From positions 19,803,321 to 19,867,320 of the forward strand of contig NC_080548.1 of assembly GCF_028640845.1 (NCBI RefSeq): DNA of 64,000 bases, written 5' to 3'. The position numbers and the translations under genes are program-made. The notes beneath the pieces are model-generated. The model had not been told where the DNA came from. It saw nothing but the letters and a program-made list of their open reading frames with translations, and did not search any database. The number at the start of each line of letters is the position of its first letter. The stretch's first letter is position 1. Below are positions 30,443 through 40,418 of the stretch, one piece after another. Source of the DNA: Ahaetulla prasina (lineage: Eukaryota; Chordata; Lepidosauria; Squamata; Colubridae).

Positions 30443-31552
30443 TATGTGGAGGAGGCGGGTGGCAACGCACATGGCAGGTCTCTGGGTGAAGGTGGCAGCT
30501 GTCAGCACTACACAAGGCTGTGCCCTTGCCCAGCACCTGGATTCCAGGTCAACAGTGGGAGAAAGAAGACAGCAAAGTCAGCTGGAGGGAAGGGGGTGTA
30601 GGGATAACTGGTGCTTCTTAAACTGCTGTCATACGTGGCACAGCCACATGATATTTCACCCAGTGACCCCCATCACTTAGCGATGGAAATCCCAGTTAGG
30701 GTCATTAAATGAGGACCACCCCTACCCTGTATTGCAACATCCTGAGCTCACACCTTAAGAGGAAGCACATTTACGGTTTATTTTTCATTGAACCATCTGG
30801 AATAGATGCTCAGTTTTGACATGAAGTGGGTCCCCCAATACTGTAAGTGAGGGGGGGGAGGAGGTTTATTATTGTGATAATACAGTTCCCAGAGATCTCC
30901 GTCGTTTCCTAAATTGGGAAAATGCCATTTCAAGGCAGAAAATAAGGAGTGGGGAAAGATGCCAAAACTTCCATCTGGGTTAAAAAAGATGCCTGCAGAC
31001 AAATGCTTTCTTCCTGAACATACAACAGTCTGGAGATTAGAGCTTTCCTAAGGAAAGAGAGATCGCAAAGAGAGGGTCACGTCCAATGCTCCTGGATATG
31101 AAAGTAGAGGAGGCAGACAACCAACTTAGCAGAAACTCTGAAACGGAGAATGATTCTTCCTTTGCTTTTATCCTGTGCTCCTCTCTCGGCACTCTCTTCT
31201 TCTTCTTCTTCTTCTTCTCATCCTAGCAAGGAAGGAGAAAAGAGAAAAATGCAGTCTGCCATCTTGCAGAGAGCCAGCCCTGCCCAGGTGCCCCACTTTA
31301 AATCAGAAATTAACTGAAGCAGCACCAATCAATTTTCAAGGGCATTTTAAAATAAATTCAGAAAGACAGGGAGAGGAATGGCTGGAAGTGTTTATGGTGG
31401 ATGGTTGCCAAGGCAGAAATTATTACAGCATGAGCCCTTTTGTTTTGTTTTTTGATTATTTTGACATATAATTAAAAACAAACAAACAGAGTTTTCCAAA
31501 GCAGCCAATGGTGCCATTCTACTCCCATAAGTGATCCATAAGTCTCTCATAT
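30443..31552. other. Mostly unassigned
   Basis: No gene. GTCATTAAATGAGGACCACC near 30.70 kb resembles a mariner-type MITE end without its partner. A TTC run sits near 31.20 kb. Confidence 0.4.
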
Positions 31553-31816
31553 TTTTTTTTTATTTGCATTTATATCCCGCCCTTCTCCGAAGACTCAGGG
31601 CGGCTTACACTATGTTAGCAATAGTCTTCATCCTATTTGTACATTTATATACAAAGTCAACTTATTGCCCCCAACAATCTGGGTCCTCATTTTACCTACC
31701 TTATAAAGGATGGAAGGCTAGTCAACCTTGGGCCTGGTGGGACTAGAACCTGCAGTAATTGCAGGCAGCTGTGTTAATAACAGACTGTCTTACCAGTCTG
31801 AGCCACAGAGGCCCTT
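31553..31816 (-). mobile_element. tRNA-derived SINE, GGGCGGGATATAAAT type, inverted
   Basis: TTTATATCCCGCCCTTCTCC, CCAACAATCTGGGTCCTCAT, GTTAATAACAGACTGTC and CTGAGCCACAGAGGCC: complete from tail to head on the minus strand. Confidence 0.9.
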
Positions 31817-31905
31817 CATTGTTTAGATGGGTTGGGTTCCGGGTTAGAGATTTATTCCAGCCACTGTTTGACATTGGTTAATGGCTAACCTGAAGCACTG
31901 TTTTG

Positions 31906-31907
<2 letters not shown>

Positions 31908-31948
<41 letters not shown>

Positions 31949-31949
31949 C
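31908..31949. repeat. (TTG)n microsatellite
   Basis: About fourteen TTG units. It could be a BovB-type tail remnant, but no LINE sequence adjoins it. Confidence 0.9.
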
Positions 31950-32009
31950 AGAAAAGACTGTTTAGACTGGAAACTAAATCACAATGAGTCCATAGATGAT
32001 CATTATACC

Positions 32010-32293
32010 CAGTGGTGAAATCCACATTTTTTTACTACCGGTTCTGTGGTTGTGGCTTGGTGGGCGTGACAGGGGAAGGATACTGCAAAATCTCCATTCC
32101 CACACCACTCCAGGGAAGGATATTGCAAAATTCCCATTCCCTCTGCACTCCTGTGCAAAGGATATTGCAAAACCTCCATTCCCACCCCACTCTGAGGCCA
32201 GCCAGAGGTGGTATTTGCCGGTTCTCCGAACTACACAAAATTTCCACTACCAGTTCTCCAGAACCTGTCAGAACCTGCTGGATTTCACCCCTG
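32010..32293 (-). mobile_element. hAT-like MITE, family A, inverted
   Basis: CAGTGGTGAAATCCACATTT to TGGATTTCACCCCTG, perfect duplication ATTATACC. Three minisatellite units. Confidence 0.92.
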
Positions 32294-32301
32294 ATTATAC
32301 C

Positions 32302-33035
32302 ATTTGTGGGAACATAACAACTCCAGGCTAATTCCTCTCTTGACTCCTCCCCCTGTCCCTGCCTGTCTTTCTCCTACATGGAAGTGATCACCAAACCATG
32401 TAGAGATTTATAAGTCAAATCAGCTCCCAGTACCCAGGAGCCTATTGGTAGTCATTACAGGCCCTTTTTAGACCAGTGTTATATTAGTATCCTGTCTCTT
32501 ACCTGGCCCAAGTCAAATTGCTGGATTTTGTACCAATTGCAGTTTCTGAGTAGCCTCATGCATTCTTGCAGTAGTTGCTTTCAGAGGTGAGAAGGACGTA
32601 AGTTACTATCACCAGGACTTCTTTCCCTAGAATAAGCCACAACTGGTGCATGAGCCAAAGATGAGTAGAACCCCACATTTGGGTGAATATTTGGAATATC
32701 TTTCATTTGGCATCTCCCTGGATAAACTAAGGCTATGTCAACACAACATACAGTATGAACTAAAGTTCACCTTGGAACTATCTGAACCCAGTTACCCAGT
32801 ACAGGATAAAATTCCATAAATGGCATCTCATCCCATTGGTATCTCTATTTTACATCTCTGGAAATCTTGCAATGGGGAGAGAGAGTTATTTGGGGCAGAG
32901 ACCACCCTCAGGAGCAGCAGAGACACTGAGACTAGGACAGTTTCCCTTCTGGATCTAGACAACTTAGGGAAGCAAAAGTTAGGTGAGAAATAGTCCTTAC
33001 TACAGTACAATAATCCTTAGGTAAAAAGTATAATT
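32302..33035. other. No gene recognised
   Basis: No supported feature. Confidence 0.5.
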
Positions 33036-33039
33036 ATAG

Positions 33040-33361
33040 AAGTAATCCTTGACTTACAACCATTCATTTAGTGTTCGAAGTTACGACAGCACTGGAAAAG
33101 TGATTCATGATCACAATTACAATAATTGCAGCATCCCCGTAGTCATGTGATCAAAATCCAGATGCTTGGCAGCTGGCACGTATTTATGATGGTTGCAGTG
33201 TCCCCAGGGTCATGTGATCACCTTTCGCAAGCAAAGTCAATGGGGAAGCCAGATTCACTTAACAACTGTGGCAAGGACGGTCATAAAATGGGGCAATAGT
33301 CACTTAACCACTGTCTTGCTTTGCAGTAGAAATTTTGGGCTCAGTTGTGGTCATAAATCAA
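33040..33361 (-). mobile_element. Mariner/Tc1-type MITE, inverted and decayed
   Basis: GTAATCCTTGACTTACAACC, GTCATGTGATCACCTTTCGC, AGATTCACTTAACAACTGTG. Same family as 11.19-11.59 kb, inverted; the right terminus runs into a LINE junction. Confidence 0.75.
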
Positions 33362-33585
33362 GGTTTAGTTTCCATCCATTGCTTCTTGTCCTGCCTCCAA
33401 AGCAGAACAAGAAGCAATGGATGGAAACTCATCAAGGAGAGAAGCAACCTAGAACTAAGGAGAAATTTCCTGATGGTGAGAACAATTAATCAGTGGAATG
33501 ACTTGCCTGCAGAAGTCGTGAATTCTCCAACACCGGAAGTTTTAAAGAAGAGATTGGACAAACATTTGTCTGAAATGGTATAGGG

Positions 33586-33868
33586 CAGTGATGGCAAACC
33601 ATTTTGGCACCAAGTGCCCAAACTGGAGCCTGTTCATGTGCGACGGAAATCCGAAGACCAGCTGGCTGGCGCACATGAGTTTCCGGCATATGCACGTGCG
33701 CTGGCCAGCTGGTCTTCAGGTTTCTGGCAATCCGGTATGCCCAAAGACCAGCTGGCCAGCGTGCATAAGTGCGCTGGAAGCCAGACAAGCAGCTGGCAAT
33801 GGTGCGCATGCCCACTGTGGGCTGTGAGTGCCGCCTCTGGCACACGTGCCATAGGTTCGCCATCACGG
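33586..33868 (+). mobile_element. hAT-like MITE (GTGATGGCAAACC type), 283 bp
   Basis: CAGTGATGGCAAACCATTTT to AGGTTCGCCATCACGG, perfect duplication GTATAGGG. The interior has inverted ACCAGCTGGC / GCCAGCTGGT blocks. Inserted right after the LINE stop codon. Confidence 0.92.
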
Positions 33869-33907
33869 GTATAGGGTTCCCTGCCTGAGCAGGAAGTTGG
33901 ACTAGAA

Positions 33908-33983
33908 CAGGGGTCTCCAACCTTGGCAATTTGAAGGCTTGTGGACTTCAACTCCCAGAATTCCTCAGCCAGCTTAGCTAGAA
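33908..33983 (+). mobile_element. Half palindromic hAT-like MITE with intact duplication
   Basis: Left arm only: CAGGGGTCTCCAACCTTGGC to CCTCAGCCAGC, then TTAGCTAGAA. Perfect 8-bp duplication GACTAGAA on both sides although the right terminus is missing. Confidence 0.85.
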
Positions 33984-34203
33984 GACTAGAAGATCAGGCT
34001 TCCAAGATCCCTTCCAACTCTGTCATTCTGTCTTCTGATCACCTGTGAACATCTTGTGAGCAGGACCTGAAATAATGAAACCCATAAGAGCAATTGTAAT
34101 GCATCCCAAAAGGTCCCATCTGTCAAAATGGCATAGTTAGTTTCTTTCATTATATTCTCACTTTTTTGGGAGTGAGGGGACTTCAAGGTTCTATTTTCCT
34201 AAC

Positions 34204-34462
34204 TGCTAAGGGCCTCTGGTTGCTCAGCAGACTAAGTCTGTCTGTTATTAACAGCAGCTGCTTGCGATTACTGCTAGTTCAAGTCCCACCAGGCCCAAGG
34301 TTGACTCAGCCTTCCATCCTTTATAAGGTAGGTAAAATGAGGACCCAGATTGTTGGGGGCAATAAAAGTTGACTTTGTATATAATATACAAATGGATGAA
34401 GACTATTGCTTAACACTGTGTAAGCCGGAGAAGGGCGGGATATAAATTCAAATTAAAAAAAA
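34204..34462 (+). mobile_element. tRNA-derived SINE, GGGCGGGATATAAAT type
   Basis: GCCTCTGGTTGCTCAGCAGA head, TTATTAACAGCAGCTGCTTG, GGTAAAATGAGGACCCAGAT, GGAGAAGGGCGGGATATAAA tail. The GCCGCCCTGAGTCTT segment is shortened. Confidence 0.9.
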
Positions 34463-34465
34463 AAC

Positions 34466-34900
34466 AACTGTGCTGCTAACATTACTGTCCAGGCTTCAGT
34501 TCATAGAGGTCCCGGTAGACTTGATTGGCCCCCCCCAAAAGACAAAGCCCCATTCCAAGGTCAGAAAGGAAGCCGCCTATCTCAGACTTCCATATTCTCT
34601 GTTAATGAAAGTAATTAAAAGAGAGTGTAAAGCCCAGTTCCCTTTAATCCTTCTTAACAATAAGAAGCCCTGTTAAATCCTTAATGTGCCTGCTTTAATT
34701 ATAACCTATCAAACAGTGAATCAATCTAAGTGGTAAACAGAAAAAACGGTATTCAGAGTCTAGGAAAGATCATACCTTTTTTTAAAAAAAATGCAAATTG
34801 AGGCACAGGTATAAAACCTATACTAACATTTGATTAATCTTTTTCCTTTTAAAAACATCCAGGCAGAGTATTAATTTTGCTGCCAGGGTGATGGGATGTG
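34466..34900. other. No gene recognised
   Basis: No supported feature. Confidence 0.5.
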
Positions 34901-34908
34901 ATATGGAC

Positions 34909-35043
34909 CAGGGGTCTCCAACGTTGGCAACTTTAAGCCTGGTGGACTTCAACTCCCACAATTCCCCAGCCAGCAAAGTTGGCTGGGGAATTCTGGGAGT
35001 TGAAGTCCACCAGGCTTAAAGTTGCCAACATTGGAGACCTTTG
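34909..35043. mobile_element. Palindromic hAT-like MITE, 135 bp
   Basis: CAGGGGTCTCCAACGTTGGC to CATTGGAGACCTTTG, duplication ATATGGAC / ATCTGGAC (7 of 8). Arms meet at GCCAGCAAAGTTGGCTGGGG. Same length as the copy at 16.94 kb. Confidence 0.92.
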
Positions 35044-35234
35044 ATCTGGACTGAAGATAGCACATCTCCCACTCCCTCCCCCAATCCACCCCCCCACTCT
35101 GTTTTATGCAAATGAAGGACCAAAAACATGTCTTCTTAATGATCAAGTCCCTCTCGTTGCTAAAATGAAAGAATTTTGCCACAATCCACAATTTCACACC
35201 ATTCTGTAGATATCACATCTTGCTTATAACATGG

Positions 35235-35715
35235 CTAAATGATTTCAGAGACATCACCCTGTATAGTCAAGGCTTTGGTTTTCCTAGTTGCAATGAATGG
35301 CTGTGAAAGTTGGACCATAAGAAAGATTGAGCGCCAAAGAATTGAGGACTTTGAATGCTAGTACTGGAGAAGACTCCTGCGAGTTCCTTGGACCGCAAGG
35401 CGATCAAACTGGTCAGTCCTAGAGGAGATCAACCCTGACTGCTCTTTAGAAGGCCAGATCCTGAAGATGAAACTCAAATACTTTGGCCACCTAATGAGAA
35501 GGAAGGACTCACTGGAGAAGAGCCTAAATTTGGAAAAGATTGAGGGCAAAAGAAGAAGGGGACGACAGAGAATGAGGTGGCTGGATGGAGTCACTGAAGC
35601 AGTAGGCGTGAGCTTAAATGGATTCCAGAGGATGGTGAAAGATAGGAAAGCCTGGAGGAACATTGTCCATTGGGTCACGATGGGTTGGACACAACTTCGC
35701 AACTAACAACAACAA
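35235..35715 (+). pseudogene. BovB LINE 3' end
   Basis: RTE-clade BovB ORF C-terminus in plus orientation. The 79-codon open block reads MKLKYFGHLMRRKDSLEKSL, KIEGKRRRGRQRMRWLDGVT, EAVGVSLNGFQRMVKDRKAW and HWVTMGWTQLRN, ending with a stop before a short CAA tail. Upstream sequence continues the same ORF in broken form (GCTGTGAAAGTTGGACCATA, GAATTGAGGACTTTGAATGC). The enzyme's endonuclease and RT domains are missing by 5' truncation. Confidence 0.95.
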
Positions 35716-36277
35716 CAACGAAGTGTAAAGTAAAACCTTAGTTTTACTTATTAGTATCTTGAGATGAGAAGCTTTTCTGGAGGGAGGGATTTTTGATATT
35801 TTTTTTCACCTCCTCTTCACTTCCCCCCCCCCCTCTGGCTGCTCTTCTAAGGTTAACTCCTAAATACACCCTTTTAAAAAGCCTTTATATCATTTTTGAT
35901 ACCAAGGAATTTGTTCCCACTCAGCCTTGGAAGCTCCTGTGGGCCAGTCATGCTTTTTCTCAGTTTAGGCCACTCCCAAAAATGTTGGTGGCAGGAAAAA
36001 AATTATGGAGGTACAGATTCTCTCTGTGCTGCCTTGAGATCCTGGAGAAACGATGTGCTCTAGAATTAAAGCCAATAAATAATATTGATATCGTGAAGTG
36101 GTTAGGTACAAGATGAATGGACCTCGATAGCCATACAATGGTTCACTCCCCAGATCTTGTCTTCTGCTGATTTGAAATGATGAGAATAAAGAGCAGAATT
36201 CATTGCCCAGCCCCAGGCTCAAATTATCCTACTTTGGATTGTTATGCAAAGAGCCAGCTCCCTAGAGATGGAAGGAA
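35716..36277. other. No gene recognised
   Basis: No supported feature. C-run at 35.82 kb. Confidence 0.5.
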
Positions 36278-36312
36278 AGAGAAAGAGGAGGAGGAGGAGG
36301 AAGAAGAAGAAG
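36278..36312. repeat. (GAG)n(GAA)n
   Basis: Short purine triplet array in the position where other copies of the adjoining LINE have (AATAG)n. Confidence 0.85.
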
Positions 36313-36881
36313 AATAGAATATAATTTTTTATTGGCCAAGTGTGATTGGACACACAAGGAATTTGTCTTGGTGCATACGCTCTCAGTGTACATAAAAGGA
36401 AAGATACGTTCATCAAGAATCATAAGTACAACACTTAATGATAGTCATAGGGTACAAATAAACAATCAGGAAATAATATCAATATAAATCATAAGGATAC
36501 AAGCAACAGAGTTACAGTCATACAGTCATAAGTAGAAAGAGATGGGTGACGGGAACGATGAGATTAATAGTAGCGCAGATTTAGTAAATAGTTTGACAGT
36601 GTTGGGGGAATTATTTGTTTAGCAGAGTGATGGCGTTCAGGAAAAAACTGTTCTTGTGTCTAGTTGTTCTGGTGTGCAGTGCTTTATAGCGTAGGTTTTT
36701 TAAAAAAATAATAATATTTTATTATGACACAATATGACAAACACATAACATACAACATATAAATATATCCTCTTTTTAGCCAATGAAGAAAATAAAACAG
36801 TAAGAGAGATTTGGGGGGGGAGTATAAAACAGAAAGACCACTAAGAAATATTGGTTATAGCGTAGTTTGGAGGGTAGGAAT
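36313..36881 (-). mobile_element. CR1-type LINE 3' region, split by a retro-insert
   Basis: ATTGGCCAAGTGTGATTGGA, CACACAAGGAATTTGTC, GAGTGATGGCGTTCAGG and GGTGTGCAGTGCTTTATAGC parallel 53.6-53.95 kb. Antisense translation includes a CTPEQLDTR-like string near the end of a LINE ORF. Sequence resumes after the insert as TATAGCGTAGTTTGGAGGG. Confidence 0.8.
36695..36854 (-). mobile_element. Short retro-insert with 11-bp target duplication
   Basis: Flanked by TTATAGCGTAG on both sides. The left end is T-rich (an inverted A tail), as expected for target-primed reverse transcription. The source family is not recognised. Confidence 0.7.
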
Positions 36882-37033
36882 TGAGGAGGAGGAGGAGGAG
36901 GAGGAGGAGGAGGAGGAGGAGGAGGAGGAGGAGGAGGAGGAGAAGAAGAAGAAGAAGAAGAAGAAGAAGAAGAAGAAGAAGAAGAAGAAGAAGAAGAAGA
37001 AGAAGAAGAAGAAGAAGAAGAAGAAGAAGAAGA
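36882..37033. repeat. (GAG)n then (GAA)n compound triplet array
   Basis: About 19-20 GAG units followed by about 30 GAA units, without interruption, on one purine strand of about 150 bases. The long Glu/Lys frame is translated repeat. Confidence 0.97.
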
Positions 37034-37890
37034 TGATCAGCAGTCAGTTATAGTAACCAATGAGTGAATTATTAGAAGACCTGAAAAACAAGCTGGTAGA
37101 TGCAAATAATCAGGAGCATTCCTTGAGTTCAAAGCATAGAAGAGTCATCTGAATTTTCCCACACTATTGAGGTCATGAAAATCCAGACATCCAGACCTGG
37201 TTTTAGTCTGGCTCAAAATCTTCACATCGATGTGCTCCGATTCCCCTTAGTCCAAGGGGCAATTTACTCTTAGATCATCATCTGGAGGCGTTCATAATTT
37301 GCCTTGTGGTTCTTTTTGCCTCCTCCTGAGCAAAACAAAATATGTGGAACAAAGCTCCTCACCTTATTTGCTGCCCTGATGCACACAGCAAATGCTTTTT
37401 GGATAAGTAGGATAAACTGAGAAATAACAATGAACCTCAAAAGTCACTTAGGAATCTTCCATGGCCAAATAGCAATTTAAACTTCAATTTCCCAATTTCT
37501 AACTTAACGCTAACCATTAGCCATACTGGCTGTGTTAATGTACCCATCCATCTGATCCTTTAAGACCATTCTTATCATCTTCCTCTTGAGTCCTAGTTCC
37601 CAAGACGTTGAGATTAATATTATATTCATGTTTTAATTCAGCAGTTCACCTATGGAAAATTCAGTAAATCCATTATTACAGTGCGCAACGTGCTCCCCCT
37701 CAGTCACTCCCGTTGGTTGTGTTCATTCTGAAATAATTTACTGCTTCACGGTAGCAGGTCTTAATTCAAAACCACCCTTGGGCAATTGGACAACTTCTGC
37801 TAATTTCATAACGTGGGATCCCTCATAATTTCAAAGGGACCATAGCTTCTGAGGTGAATCGATATATAATTGATTGTGTACCGTGCGTGC
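37034..37890. other. No gene recognised (left flank of the Gypsy element)
   Basis: No supported feature. It ends with the target-site copy CATAT. Confidence 0.5.
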
Positions 37891-37895
37891 CATAT
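37891..37895. repeat. Target-site duplication, left (CATAT)
   Basis: Five bases repeated exactly at 43,304-43,308, matching the 5-bp duplication typical of Gypsy integrases. Confidence 0.95.
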
Positions 37896-38437
37896 TGTTC
37901 TGTTTCCCTTCCCCCAATACTCCCAGCAAAGAGTCCGTCAGAGGCCTTCCTTTTTTTTCCTTTTATTTACATAGATACATGTCCTGGCCACGTCTACCCA
38001 CGGGCCTGCCAAGTTTCTGGAGATAACGAGGAAATTATAGATAAGGCCAGAATTACTCACGAATATATTCTTCCCTCCATGAATTAGCTTGCGCCAAATT
38101 CATTGCTTTGTCCGAGACAAAAAACCAGGAAGTCCCGCCTCCTATTTATAGTCTCTGCAGATGTCACTGCATGACAATTATGACTTGGCTTTGTCCCAAC
38201 TCTTCCGCTGCTGCGCACGCCGATCAAGCCTTCGTAACCTTGCGTCCCTCCAAAACTGTTCTTGGGCGTTGCCAAATCAGAAGAAGGCCGGGAGAATCAG
38301 GCCTTGCCGACCCCTCCCTTTGAGTGGGTGCCAGGGAGGGAGAGGGCTCAAGAGAAGCAGGGCTTGCCAGGTCTTCTCTCTCATTTTCTGAATCATCCGA
38401 GTCCAGGAGTCTGGGTCCAGGAACCTGGGTCACAACA
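37896..38437 (-). repeat. 3' LTR of the chromovirus
   Basis: On the minus strand TGTTGTGACCC to GGGAAACAGAACA. Compared with the 5' LTR it has two extra T in a homopolymer, lacks one G and one C, and has one C/T substitution. The TATA box sits at 38,143-38,150. The indels break the U3 reading frame that is intact in the other LTR. Confidence 0.97.
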
Positions 38438-39084
38438 CTATCCCTCACCGCAGGGCCCTTCCCCCGGGGCTGACGATCGGGATGCGGTCGGGCTGGGTTC
38501 TGCTCATGGAAGGCCTGCACCAGGTCAGGGGCATGAACGTCGGAGGCATCTACCCAGGAGAAATCAGTCCCGTATCCCTTCCACGCGATCAAATATTGGA
38601 AACGACCCTTTAGCCAGCGAGAGTCTCGTACGCTGTGGACTTCGTATTCCTCAGATCCGTCCTCAGCGACAGTGACGGGTGCTGTTGGGCACCGAAGGGG
38701 ACTCGGTGTGGCCTCAGGAACCAGAAGGGACCGGTGAAAAACGGGGTGGATCCGCATGGATCGTGGCAGGGTCAGTCGGTAGGCTACCGGGTTGATGACT
38801 GCCTCGACAGGGAACGGGCCGATGAATCGGTGGTCCAACTTCTTTACCGGGCGGTCGGACGGGAGGTGTTTGGTGGAGAGCCACACCCGGTCTCCAACTG
38901 CCAGCGGGGGCGTTGCCCGTCGGGAGCGGTCGGCGGACCGTTTGTAGTCCTCCTTTGCCCGATTCAGCTGCTGGCGTACCAACTGTTGGACCGCATGCAA
39001 TTCCGTCAGGAAGGTCTGCGTTTCGGGAACAGGAGAGTCCGGTGGTGCCAGAGGGAAGAGCCGGATGGTACCCCACATTGGCAA
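38224..39084 (-). pseudogene. pol: Integrase C-terminus, chromodomain and U3 read-through frame
   Basis: A 286-codon block. Residues about 20-125 are the integrase C-terminal region, with GDRVWLSTKHLPS (a GPY/F-type entry), LDHRFIGPFPVE and IHPVFHRSLLVPE. Residues about 146-196 are a chromodomain: EEYEVHSVRDSRWLKGRFQY, LIAWKGYG, SWVDASDV. This module targets integration to modified chromatin in related elements. From residue 216 the frame continues without a stop into the 3' LTR (VPGPRLLDSDDSENE). It shifts into this frame from the integrase block near 39.08 kb, so the gene is broken there. Confidence 0.9.
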
Positions 39085-40018
39085 AGAACGGGGTCATCTG
39101 AGTAGAGGTGTGCTGAGAGTTGTTAAAAGCAAACTCCGCCAGGGACAGGTAGTCGGCCCAGTTGTCCTGTTGCTGGTTGATGAAGCAACGGAGATACTGT
39201 TCCAGTATACCGATGACCTTCTCTGTACCCCGCCGGTCTCCGGATGGTGCGATGACGACAGACATACCTGCACCTCCAACGCCCATCAGGCTCTTCCAGA
39301 AGCGGGCTGTGAACTGAACTCCACGGTCCGAAACCACCCTGTCCGGTAGACCATGGAGGCGGAAGATGTGCTGCAGAAAGAGACGGGCCGTTTTTGCGGC
39401 TGTGGGCAGTCCGCGGCATGGGATGAAGTGTGCCATCTTGGTGAGCATGTCCACCACCACCAGCACCGTGGTGAACCCAGAGGACGGCGGCAGGTCTGTC
39501 AGGAAATCCATAGAGATCGCCCCCCAGGGTCTGTCGGGTGTCGGCAAGGGCTGGAGGAGCCCGGGAGGGGCCCCCGTGGCGGTCTTGGCTTGCCGGCACG
39601 GTACGCAGGATGTCACGTAGGCATGTATATCATGCCGCACTCGGGGCCACCAAAAGGTCCGTGTCACCAGGTGGAGGGTCTTGAAGAACCCAAAATGTCC
39701 TGCTGCAGGGTTGTCGTGGCACTGGGTCATGACGAGGGCTCGGAGTGGTCCTGTGGGCACATATAATCGCCCAAACTTGAGTAAGTCCTCCTCCAAGGTC
39801 CAAGGAGACGTGGGGCCCACCTCCGCTCTCCTTTGCTGCGACCAGGCGTCCTGGCGCTGCGCCTCGCACCTGGGCCCGCAAGTCCACTGGCTCCGTGCTG
39901 CGGCCAAGGCTTCTGCCGCAGCACTGTCCGTGGAGGAAGGGGTCCTTGGCGCAGAGGTACTCTGGTTTGCGGGACAGGGCATCCGCCTCCGGTTGTGACC
40001 GCTGGGAATGTAGGTCAC
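38714..40018 (-). pseudogene. pol: Integrase zinc-binding and catalytic core
   Basis: One 434-codon frame. It includes the HHCC zinc-binding module (HDNPAAGHFGFFKT, then CVPCRQAK) and the DDE catalytic core: an Asp in ISMDFLTDLP, an Asp in VVSDRGVQF, and a Glu in GTEKVIGILEQYLR. The C-terminal part after ANVGYHP is read in the wrong frame and continues in the chromodomain block. It inserts the element's cDNA into the genome. The residues after VVSDRG (MGVGGAG, SGDRRGTEK) look locally shifted compared with the usual family pattern, suggesting a small out-of-frame patch. Confidence 0.9.
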
Positions 40019-40418
40019 GCGGAAGTTGAACCGGCAAAAACAACGACCACCGGATCTGCCGCTGGTTCAACTTCCGAGCTGTGGTGAGGTGCTCGAGATT
40101 CCGATGGTCCGCTCGACCTCCACCTGATGTCGGGCCCTCCAGATGGTGTCGCCAAGCCTCGAATGCAGCCTTGATAGCCAGCAACTCTTTTCCCAGATAG
40201 TGTAGTTGCGCTCGGAAGGGTTGAGTTTCCGGAGTAGTAAGCGCAGGGAAAAGTGTGCCGCCATTCGCCGGAGCCTGTAGCAGCACCGCTCCCAGAGCCA
40301 CATTGACGCGTCCGTTTCCACCACAAAAGGCCGGAGCGGGTCGGGATGCCTCAGGACGGGTTCCGTGACGAAGGCTTTCTTGAGGGCTGTGAATGCTTCT
40401 TGCTGCGGGGGACCCCAC
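39950..40418 (-). pseudogene. pol: RNase H domain relic
   Basis: Follows the RT block after a frame change near 40.30 kb. It begins at ETDASMW in the RT frame and continues as [28 protein letters not shown] and, near the C-terminus, ADALSRKPEYL. The conserved acidic start (ETDAS) and the [18 protein letters not shown] block are visible. It would degrade RNA in RNA/DNA hybrids during reverse transcription. At least one further shift lies around LEGPTSGGG. Confidence 0.85.

Larger units (their letters stand above)
33366..34031 (+). pseudogene. CR1/L3-like LINE with 5' inversion and two hAT insertions
   Basis: Plus-strand translation from 33.41 kb gives [38 protein letters not shown] and TPEVLKKRLDKHLSEMV with a stop at the expected place, so the C-terminal 80 codons are intact. 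The first 35 bases are the same LINE sequence inverted (TTTCCATCCATTGCTTCTTG against CAAGAAGCAATGGATGGAAA). The 3' UTR is broken by two MITEs and resumes after each. Confidence 0.88.
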
